64,000 bases of DNA from Prosopocoilus inquinatus (lineage: Eukaryota; Arthropoda; Insecta; Coleoptera; Lucanidae). The position numbers and the translations under genes are program-made. The number at the start of each line of letters is the position of its first letter. Position 1 is the first letter of the stretch. The DNA lies in contig CM069869.1 in assembly GCA_036172665.1 (NCBI GenBank), positions 1,178,001 through 1,242,000 on the forward strand. The letters are read 5' to 3'. The notes beneath the pieces were generated by a model. That model saw only the letters and a list, made by a program, of their open reading frames with translations, was not told where the DNA came from and searched no databases. Shown one piece after another: positions 55,340 through 64,000 of this stretch.

Positions 55340-55495
55340 ATGATTAAATTAGCTCATATTAATATTCAGTCCCTTTTGCCTAAACTAGCTGATTTGAAAT
55401 ATTTTATATTACAAAATAACATAGATATTTTAGCGATTACAGAAACATGGCTATCGGTTAACATTCCTGATCAGACTATTCAGGTATATATTTAA
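55340..55495 (+). pseudogene. LINE ORF2 N-terminus (AP-like endonuclease, first part)
   Basis: ATG at 55340 opens MIKLAHINIQSLLPKLAD. ILAITETWL follows, which holds the catalytic glutamate of the apurinic-like endonuclease. The frame stops at 55493 where part of the domain is deleted. The protein continues from about 55486 in the next frame (see 55504-57222). Confidence 0.8.
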
Positions 55496-55503
55496 GAAGT
55501 TCT

Positions 55504-57222
55504 TTGCGATTCTCTATGTTACCGTCAAGTGATTCAATCGAGCAACTTTGGATACAGGTGAACGGTCGATCTAAAATCATAATTGGTGTGGCTTACAATC
55601 CGTCTTATTATAATTACAAGCTTTTCCTGAATGAGTTAGAAAACAGTTTTGCATCATTTATGTTGATGTCAGATGTAATTTATTGTTGTGGTGATTTTAA
55701 TATAGATTTACTTAAATTCGATAGCCTGGCAACTAAATGTTTATCTAATTTATTAACTGCTATCGGAGCGGAGCAGCTTATTGACCAACCGACTAGAGTT
55801 ACAGCAAATTCTAGATCACTAATTGATTTAATCATTACCAATGATGAAAATTGTTCTGAAAAAGGTGTCATCACTTGTGATATGTCTGATCATGATTTAG
55901 TTTATTGTACCATTTCGAGTACTAACTCTTCAAGTGAAGCTGGTTATCATTCTTATAGATGCTTTAAATATTTTAATTACGAATCATTTGCTTATGATCT
56001 GGAACGTATACCTCTACATCGTATTTATCATATTAACAATATTGATCAAAAAGTAGAGTTTCTTAATCTCAGTATTACCAATTTATTTGACAAGCATGCT
56101 CCAATCAGAGCTAAACTCTTTAAGAAGCAGAATGTACCGTGGCTGACTGATAATTTGCAATTGCTTATGTCCCTCAGGGATAAAGCTAAATCTAGATTTA
56201 GGAGAACGGGTTTGTCGTGTCATTGGGAATATTACAAATCTCTGCGAAACCTAACATCTCGCACTGTTTTGTTGGAAAAGAAGGCTTACTTTGAATTTAT
56301 AACTAGATCACATGGCACTAATGCATTCTGGTCCCATCTTAGTAACCTAGGATTTTCTAAAAAAAAACAATGTAATATTCCAGACCATTTGTTGGATCCT
56401 AATTTGTATAATGATTTCCTAGCAAATGGTTTACCTGTTCAGCCTAACATATCACCTTGTTTAACTAATGCGTATAATGCTCCGTTATTGGAAAATAATT
56501 TCGAATTCCGTACTGTTGATGTGTTAGACATATTTAATATTATCAAGCAAATTAAATCCAATGCTGTTGGTAGTGATGGTCTAAGTATCTACATGATTAA
56601 AATGTGCTGCCCTTACATATTACCATTTATTACACATATTATTAATTCCTGTATCTTAACTAAAATTTTTCCTAGTATATGGAAGCACGCAATAGTTAAG
56701 CCGCTACCGAAAGTTAGCAAACCCTTACAGCTTAAAGATCTTAGACCCATTAGCATTCTATCTCCATTATCAAAAATTTTTGAGAAAGTTATAAAATTTC
56801 AACTTCAACATATTGATATAAACAATTTATTACCTTGTTTTCAGTCAGGATTTAGGAAAGGTTACAGCTGTACTACAGCGCTGCTAAAGGTTACAGATGA
56901 CATTCTCAAAGCTTCAGATGCTGGAGACATGACATTACTCGCTCTCCTTGACTTTAGTAAAGCTTTCGATACAGTAAATCATCCTTTAATCTTAGCAATA
57001 TTAAAATATCTGGGGTTAGGTCCTAATGCGGTTTTACTAGTAAAGAGTTATTTGAGTGAACGTTTTCAAACTGTTGATATTAATAACATTTTATCTGAAC
57101 CTTTACATATTTTATGCGGTGTTCCTCAGGGTTCAATCCTGGGTCCGTTATTATTTGTACTTTATACTGCTAATTTACTAAAAAAACGTGAAATACTGCG
57201 TTTGGCATATGTATGCGGATGA
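55504..57222 (+). pseudogene. LINE ORF2, endonuclease to reverse transcriptase motif B
   Basis: A 572-codon frame. The endonuclease part shows GVAYNPSYY, GDFNIDLLKF, a TRVTANSRSLIDLI segment and SDHDLVY, the catalytic motifs of AP-like LINE endonucleases. A linker with HAPIRAKLF follows, then reverse transcriptase with LRPISILSPLSKIFEKVIKF, QSGFRKGYSCTTALLKV, motif A LLDFSKAFDTVNHP (about residue 482) and motif B GVPQGSILGPLLFVLY (about 538). The frame is lost in a run of seven A at about 57180-57186, just before motif C. About 20-25 residues of the endonuclease (after DQTIQ) are missing upstream. The N-terminal Met is not the true start. Confidence 0.9.
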
Positions 57223-58093
57223 TGTGCAGTTATATCATTCATTTAAACCTTCTGAGTGGCGTAGAGCTGAGACTGAAATCAACGAAGATTTAAATAGTAT
57301 TTATTCAATAGCATTACAACATACACTCAATATCAATCCAGATAAATCAAAACTTTTATTATTTGGTAAAAAGAAAATATGTAGTGACCTATCGAAAACT
57401 GTTAAAATTTATATTAACGATGTGCGTCTGCCAGTAGTTGAGAAAGGCAAGAGCCTAGGTTTAATGTTAGATAACTCATTTCGCTATCGAGATCAAGTGT
57501 CAAGATATATCAACAATGCTTACGCTAATTTAAAAAAAATATTTCCTTATAGATCATGTTTCAGTGTACAAATAAAAAAACAATTATGTGAAGCTTTAGT
57601 ATTGAGTCAGTTTACTTACTGCTCTCCAGTCTATCATACCGCCATTGATTCAGTCTCCATCTACAGCATTCAGAAGGTTCAAAATAATTGTCTAAGATTT
57701 ATCTATGGCATACGTAAATTTGATCATATCTCTCATAAATTAGTAGACGCTGGCTGGTTGAATATGGAGAATCGCAGAAGATTACAATCTTACTGTCTCT
57801 TTCAAAAAGTACTGACTACTCATAAACCACCATATCTTGTAAATAATATCACATACAGATGTGATGTACATAATATCAATACTAGATTTAGAGGTCGTAT
57901 ATCTCCTCCTTTTCATAAGTCATCTCTGTATGAACGCTCTTTTTCTTATCAACTCTACATATATAATAATTTTGCTTGTAATAATCTTTTAAATAAATTT
58001 TCTTATTCAAATCTAAAAAAGTTTAAAAACGATATTGGCAAATTTTTATTTCAAATTCAGTGTGGTTTAGTGGCCGAGGGCTCTATGAAATAA
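57188..58093 (+). pseudogene. LINE ORF2, motif C to C-terminus
   Basis: A 301-codon frame that begins just before motif C MYADDVQLYHSF. LNINPDKSKLLLF, SLGLMLDNSFRYRDQV, YCSPVYHTAIDSVSIYSIQK and a C-terminal domain follow, ending at a stop at 58091. It is shifted by one base relative to the preceding frame by the A7 run and is otherwise undamaged. Confidence 0.9.
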
Positions 58094-58599
58094 TTTTTTT
58101 TTTTTTTATAGAATTCTACCTTATACCGGTTCAAAAGGAAATGGGAAGAAAAGTGGTAGTGTACGGGCACTCGCAGAACATATTTTTTTTTTGTTTTTCT
58201 AGCTATTTTATTTTTAGTTCTTTATTTTAGTTTAAGTTATTCAATAGGCATTTTATTTACTCTGGATCCTCAATTTTTTCAAGGCATAGATGGAAGATCA
58301 GTACAGACTTGTTTGTAACTGAATCTATGCCTTGTGGTTGTGTGTATTTTTCTTTATTTAATTATTTTTCCTTTTTCCTTATTTTTCCTTTTTCCTTATT
58401 TAATTATTTTTCTTCAATTAATTTATGTTAATATGTTGTTAATATGTTATTAACTACTTATAATGTTAATATTATTAACTCACTCATTAATTAATTAATA
58501 TAGGCATGAACTTATTAACTATTCATTAAGTTTATAAGTTTATTTGTTATTTTATGTTTAACACACAATAAACTAAACTAAACTAAACTAATTCGGAAT

Positions 58600-59780
58600 T
58601 AGAAAAATGCGAACTAAGGATTATTGCGTTATTGCAGTCTGAAAAATGATGAATGAAGTGTCTAGAAAGTGGTGATATAACTGTGGAGGTGTTCACACAC
58701 GACGGGGAGGAGCTGCTTTTTACAGATTTCCAAAAATCTTACCACAAAGTAAAGGGAATCCAACAAGGAGAGTAGTGCGTAGTGAGACGGTGGACAGACA
58801 CACTGTCCAATTCGTTTCTAATTTGTTTTTTACTTTTGAAGTTGCACAAAATTACTTTAATTGACAAAATTGTTTAGTTAGCTTTTCACAAGTACGGTCA
58901 TCGACACAGGATTAACTGTCGCGGAAACGTCTAACAAGAATTACCCACATCTGCTTAGCTTGCCGGTCAAAGTCCTTTTCGGTCGATGGAACTTATGCAA
59001 AATTAACTCTTTTGCAAATCAATTAAGGTGCTGGTTCATTAAATGTGATTGGTGAGACGCCGATAATTTCGGATCCGAACCTTTAGAAACGCATTCTGTG
59101 ATATCACGCACGTGTTGCATAAAAAGGGAAATTTATAAATCAATTAATCAGTAACAATCAGTATGCGGTTATACAGTGATCAATGTGATCAGTTAGTAAT
59201 ACTTTTGGCCTCGGATGAAGCGACAAAAGTACATTGACGGTAATGTAAGAAACCTCCTTTCTTAAGAACCTTATTCGCCCAATTTATGTATTTAGTTGAG
59301 CTTAATTCATTTCTAAGCAATTCATTTCTAAGCCCGCTGTTCTTATCGCTTTTTGCAGTAGTCGCACTATGGCTTGCAGCTCACTTTCAATTCTACTTAT
59401 AATCTCTATCTCATTCCCTAATGCCGTTTACTCGATCTATTAACATTAACATTTGCTTCTTTAACAAAGTTTTCTGACAAAATAATCAATAATATTGGCG
59501 ATAGAAGATCTCTTTTTCGTCTTAAGCCTTCCCTCTTTGATTGATTGCGAAACTTTCGGACAATCTTTATCATGCTTGTCGTTTAAATTACAATTACATT
59601 AAAAGATTAATTATATTAAATAAAAATTAATCAAGTAAAATGGTCCATCACGTGAAGTACAAAAATAATTACGGTTTTATATTACTTCGTAGAGACCCTC
59701 GCTTGCTCGACATAACATCACCCCACATAAAATGATCACAATGTTCCGGGATTGCGAAAAAATATTTCAATTTTAAGAAG
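58600..59780. other. No gene recognised; faint zinc-finger-like phrase
   Basis: At about 58680-58740 the plus strand encodes CGGVHTRRGGAAFYRFPK, which resembles the middle of a THAP-type DNA-binding domain (a short loop ending in F.RFPK). The upstream cysteines and the rest of the domain were not found. The remainder shows nothing. Confidence 0.25.
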
Positions 59781-59789
59781 TTCACAGAC

Positions 59790-59990
59790 TTATCTACCTA
59801 TTTAGGTACTACTTTTAGCAGAAAACCATGCAATAAAGTGGTAATGCAAGTAAAGTAACGTCGAAAGGTTTCGACTATAGAACTCATCAAGCCAATGATG
59901 TCCTATGCAAGTGAGATGTGGACTCTACGATACAACGTGCAAAAAATTCGAGGTGTATAGGAACGAAAAATTGGCTGGTGTGTGCACGTG
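59790..59990 (+). pseudogene. RTE-like LINE reverse transcriptase C-terminal scrap
   Basis: The plus strand encodes YLGTTFSRK and, after a stop, TIELIKPMMSYASEMWTLRYN, matching the phrase (YLG ... LIRPVL.YASETWTL) found after the palm of RTE-like and related reverse transcriptases. It is followed by KIRGV, a stop and ERKI. Short and dead. No ends recognised. Confidence 0.65.
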
Positions 59991-62800
59991 GTACTCTTCA
60001 TTTTCGCGCTACCTGCAGCCATTGAGAACTCCTCAATACGTGGGTACACCGTCAAGACTGTAGTTGAGTTTTGGTTTTGTTTGGGCAATTTCAGTTTGTG
60101 AGTTAATTTGTCCGCGCGAACATAAGTCAAAATATGGAATTTCCGGCTTTATAGACCACTTTTTAACGCCAGTGCATTTTGATGCATTAATTAAAAAACT
60201 TCTGAAAGTTTGACATAGGTTACTATTGTATTGAAAACTAGCCATATCTAACATTTCGTTCTTTTCCTTCTCTTAATATTTAACCCTCCATCCCTTACCT
60301 GCAAGTTCACTGTCGTTATGTTGTCGTTAAGTTGTTAGCGTTTGCTCAAGCTTTCATCGTAACCATTCCTTGGTCTTGCTTGACTGCATGATTGCTGGCT
60401 CCATTCATCGCCAACGTCTACGTACAGGATTCAAGTCACCCAACAACGGACAAGGTCATCATGTCAACCGCCTCTATGCTGGACGACAAGCAAGTGTCTT
60501 GCACTTTATTTTGGGGAATGACGACACAGTGACAATATTCCAGAAAATCGTACAATCGCTAACTGACGTTCGGGAATTTAATTTTACGCATATTAACTGT
60601 AATTTGAATTACTCTTAGGTTAATCGAGGCCTTCGAATAGCTACAAACTAATTCATGTTCGAATGAGTTACCGTAAATAGTAAATAACAACAAGTCAACC
60701 GTATATTTTACTTGTTTGAGCAATGAATTACTAGTATTTTAGTCATGTTGTTGAATCTGTGTGACCCACCACCTTGTTGCATACTATTAAAAGAAAAGAC
60801 ACGAGGCGATCCGTTCGTAAACGTTTTGGATTGACTAGGTCTTCCGTTGGACTATTTATCTGTGGCACTCGTAAATAGGTTTCGGCGAACATCGACCCAA
60901 GACCCAAGTCTCCAAATCTCCCCTCGAGCTAGGAAATTTCATACTTTCTTGCTACTCTCCACCTGCGTCGTAATTTTGTCAAGTTCCCAGGTAAGTGCAA
61001 AGGGTAGGTAGCACAACATGATTAAAAATTGAAAAGGACAAGCAGAGTCTGGCGCAAGAAAGCCATGAGCCTCCTAGGCCTGAGAAGCTAAATTAATATT
61101 AGGTAAAGTGTTCGACTTTTAATGTATGAAGCTCACAAAGGTAACAGAGGGTGAGATTTTATTGTTCTTACGTTATACAAAAATTGAACTGAGTACCTGC
61201 GTGTTAGAAATTCAATTGAAGGTAATGCTTAGTAAGTAAAACGAGCCATAGCACACAGGAGCAACCATTGCGATCTGATCCGGCCAAGTTTTCAACTAGG
61301 TACGTGCAATTAACCCTTAAAGAAATACAACCATCGTAAAACTGCGCGTGTGTGGAAAATTGCACGTAAACACACCCTTAAAATTCATACTGGAACGAAC
61401 CACTTCCGCTTCTACTTTAATTAGTCGAGATCAATGTCTATGCCGCCCTATTTCTATCGTTCGGTCGTGCTTGCTCTGTACTTTGAGACCAATCAACGAC
61501 TTCAAGGAGCTGCGCGTAATTCCTTTGTCATTTTGCGCAAACTTGAATTGCCTTGTACTTGTTGCGGCGGCGGACAACTTGCTCGAAACTTCGAACAAGG
61601 CGAGCGTATTATAATATCGTTAGCGTCGCAGAGTTTTGCAATAAGCCGATATCGTTGTGGAGTATTAGTACTATGGTGAACAAGATGATTTTATAACGGG
61701 AATGAAGAAAAAAAAAAGAAATAATAATGAAAAAAAGCAAATTTACATGGCGACGGTTTTTTTATTTTTAATTTATAAAACTGCTGAGGCAGAATGCAAG
61801 TATCTTACTATTTGTCCACCAGAACAAGTTCAGAAGAACACATGCAACGTGTTTCCTTCTTTCTTTTTAATGTTGCTTGGACATTGCATCAGGTTTTGGT
61901 TTAAATGCGAAAATGTCATCCAGAACATATAGCAGTTATTTTTCTCTGAATCATCTTGCATAAATTTTCCAAAATAAGAAATGCAGATTACCAGATTGTA
62001 AAATCTACTTTGGTTGGAAGTAGTGACGGAAAATTTCTTGAAATTTGCAAAAATAAACAGCAGTTTCTCAGTCATTTTCCCCACAGGTACTTTCATGTCT
62101 GGTTTCGTGTACCGAACGTTATTTTTAACAGTGTTTTGCCAAAACACGTACCATACACATGCGGTTAACACGCAAGAAGGAAAAAAAAGACCTAAACAAT
62201 AACGTGTGTACATTGTTGTAATAGACCTCGGCCTCTCTTTATTTCTTGCTTTCTTTCCTAGGCACACACAATCGTGCCAACGAACACAATAGTATCTGTG
62301 TGAGTAAATTTACATAGTTTCACGTTAAGATTTATGGCGGTGCGTAACCTAATTATACGGTAGCTCTCTTCTGGTGGATTGTGGTTGTGGCTTCTATTTT
62401 TAGAGGAGCGCATGGAAATATATGAATCACGATACCGCGGTCTCACCGCTTTTATTATGATGGAGTTTTTCAATTAATCTGCAAGAAATTAATGCGCGAA
62501 TGTTACGAACCGCACGCACGCGCGATGTCGCAAGCGCGCAAATATTTTTGACGAATTCGTGACGAACTTAATTTCACAGTACAATTCGGAACACGTTTTG
62601 AAATCGTGGGTGTAACTTACTCGATAGGAATTTTCATGCGTATGAAATACAGTCGGTATTAAAATCAGAATCTACTCTAATAAGAACAAACATCAAGTGG
62701 CGGGTTTAGCACTCGAGAGGCTCCAGACGCAATTCCACTCACTAAATATTTTCTGTATCACTACAGAGTGCACGTTTTTACTATAGAACTCGCTTTACAT
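59991..62800. other. No gene recognised
   Basis: Open frames on both strands (for example 60370-60618 +, 61348-61679 +, 61702-61932 +, 61830-62267 -, 62258-62473 -) have no recognised domain. A GC-richer block lies at 62480-62640. Confidence 0.45.
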
Positions 62801-62804
62801 TTAT

Positions 62805-64000
62805 GGTTACCAACCGAACATCGGGACACGTCCAAAAACTCGGACTTTTTTTCAAATTCATTTAAAAAAAATAATTAAAAAATGTTACATTTGCAATAAC
62901 GTACTCACAAAACAACTTAAAATCAAATACTGTAAGTGACGACTGTAGACTATACTCATAAAGTCCATGAGTATTCGAACGATAAATTTAATATTTTCTT
63001 TATCGCTCTAAACTGCCAAATTGTATAATTAATTGTAATTCGAAAGGCAACGTTGCCGTTAACTGGTCGCCTATACGTACTACTTCGTTTCTCTGAAAAT
63101 AACGCCGCGCGCCGTTAGTACCACGCTTTTACCGTGGCTAAGGTATGTTTCAAATTTCGCAGGCCGTTATCGAGGTGCATTTCAAGATACGCGCGTTCAG
63201 ACATAATCAGACTTGGGATGTTTGGAGTGGGTTTGCCAACTTCTAAGTTTCGTTAATCGGGACATTGTCTTTGAAAAAGTGGAACATGTCCGTGTACATT
63301 TGTTGCTATTAGGGTCGCTAAATATAATTGACATTTAACATGTCGGAGAGGGTTTGGAAACACACTGTCAAATTTGCCATTTTTTGAACTCCACATCGTT
63401 TAAGCAACTCAGTGAGAAATTACTCTGGGCAATCGTATCAAATTAGGTGAACCAACTATAAAATCTACAATTACTAACGAAAATGACGTTGTATTTCCGA
63501 ACCCTCTCTGACATGTTAAATGTCGAGCAAATCTAGGGACCCTATTTGCCATAAATGTCAGTTAAACTCATTCGTGCATTGCCAATGTACGCAGACTTCG
63601 GCAATTTTGGCTCCATCCTCTGACGGCAAAATTTTAGGCGCATTCCTTCACTAATTTCAATAGTTGTTAATGATTCGGTTGTAATAAACGTAATCCATTC
63701 ATGTTTAATTTCATCAGATTTTGAAATTGTTTAATTTAATTGTCTTCAAAATGTTGACGGATAACTTTATTAGTAAGAGGTTTATGCTGTAGCTGAGGTG
63801 CGTTTCAAGATTCTAATGTCGTGGTCGAGGTACATTTCAAGATACGCCTGTTTATAAGTATAGCTTTTTCCACTGAATGCTCTCAGAGTATCTGAGTAAT
63901 GAGCAGTCAGTCGAGGACGCCAATAATCAAGCTTGAGATTCTTTGTGTAGGGTTGCCTAAGTTTCGTAAATTGGGGCGTAGTCTTTGAAAAATCGGGACA
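62805..64000 (+). repeat. Diverged direct repeat (about three partial copies)
   Basis: The clearest pair is gaggtgcatttcaagatacgc (63173) versus gaggtacatttcaagatacgc (63831), and later ctaagtttcgttaatcgggac (63242) versus ctaagtttcgtaaattgggg (63959) followed by tagtctttgaaaaa. A weaker related phrase (ggttaccaac..catcgggacacgtcc) is at 62805. Family unknown. Confidence 0.6.
63311..63543. mobile_element. 233-bp MITE, TIR AGGGTC..
   Basis: The left end agggtcgctaaa and then gacatttaacatgtcggaga is mirrored by tctctgacatgttaaatgtc and finally gggaccct. The arms are about 50 nt with several mismatches. ATT lies outside both ends, but the true target duplication is ambiguous. It lies inside the direct-repeat region. 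No coding capacity. Confidence 0.75.

Larger units (their letters stand above)
54385..58590 (+). mobile_element. Nearly full-length CR1/L2-like non-LTR retrotransposon
   Basis: About 4.2 kb: a promoter-like 5' end (about 54395-54430), ORF1 (54493-55146, two frameshifts), ORF2 (55340-58093, a deletion with frame change at about 55490 and a frameshift at about 57185), a 3' UTR and a (TAAAC)n tail at about 58568-58590. Few lesions and an apparently complete 5' end suggest a fairly recent insertion. It lies against the 5' end of the minus-strand Jockey-like LINE. No target duplication could be established. Confidence 0.85.

Noticed and set aside
1..64000. CRISPR arrays, operons, prokaryotic promoters or integrative elements
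   Set aside because: No spacer-type repeats or prokaryote-style gene packing. LINEs, BEL/Pao, hAT and Tc1 remnants and a SINE show this is animal nuclear DNA.

Overview
The window reads as animal nuclear DNA, most likely from an insect with a repeat-rich genome, possibly a beetle (the order is a guess). It is AT-rich. I recognise no host protein-coding gene. Every coding stretch I can identify is transposon-derived: CR1/L2-like and Jockey-like non-LTR retrotransposons, a BEL/Pao LTR element, a Tc1-like transposase scrap and an RTE-like scrap. The rest is DNA transposons, MITEs, a satellite array, fold-back palindromes and apparently single-copy non-coding DNA.

Layout. 1-1985: 5'-truncated CR1/L2-like LINE on the minus strand with a perfect palindrome inside its coding region. 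4330-7760: about 24 monomers of a 142/145-bp satellite with higher-order repeats. 9000-13410: a dispersed repeat family, a 59-nt-arm snap-back palindrome and a 1.4-kb inverted-repeat element. 15.1-15.5 kb: 56-bp minisatellite and Tc1 remnant. 17.0-23.2 kb: one copy of a roughly 1-kb repeat (family G) split by two insertions, one carrying a LINE with a 415-codon open frame. 25.1-26.9 kb: 322-bp tandem duplication, a MITE and a dispersed repeat (family S).

28.6-35.8 kb is a nest built on a BEL/Pao element: a TIR element holding a 1.2-kb hAT-like element, a second hAT-like MITE on the same 8-bp target, a LINE fragment, and a 1.7-kb element with 440-nt inverted arms and a TA duplication. Inside the LINE fragment lie two insertions of a small element (family X) that carry complete hammerhead ribozymes. 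They have an about 312-bp tandem unit and 11-12 bp target-site duplications. A 32-bp remnant of the same family lies at 38851. Together this matches a metazoan retrozyme: a non-autonomous retroelement that makes small self-cleaving RNAs. I consider it the most interesting system in the window.

38-50 kb: further snap-back palindromes (two from one Penelope-like family), an inverted pair of family G copies with a tRNA-derived SINE between them, and an unassigned coding-like stretch at 45.9-47.2 kb. 52.5-58.6 kb: a broken Jockey-like LINE (minus) head-to-head with a nearly complete CR1/L2-like LINE (plus) with a promoter-like start, ORF1, ORF2 and a (TAAAC)n tail. 58.6-64 kb: mostly unassigned, with an RTE-like scrap, a 233-bp MITE and a diverged direct repeat.

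The elements plausibly depend on one another. LINE or Penelope reverse transcriptases are the likely movers of the retrozyme and SINE, and absent autonomous hAT and Tc1/mariner elements are the likely movers of the MITEs. All coordinates of non-coding repeats were read by eye and may be off by several bases.
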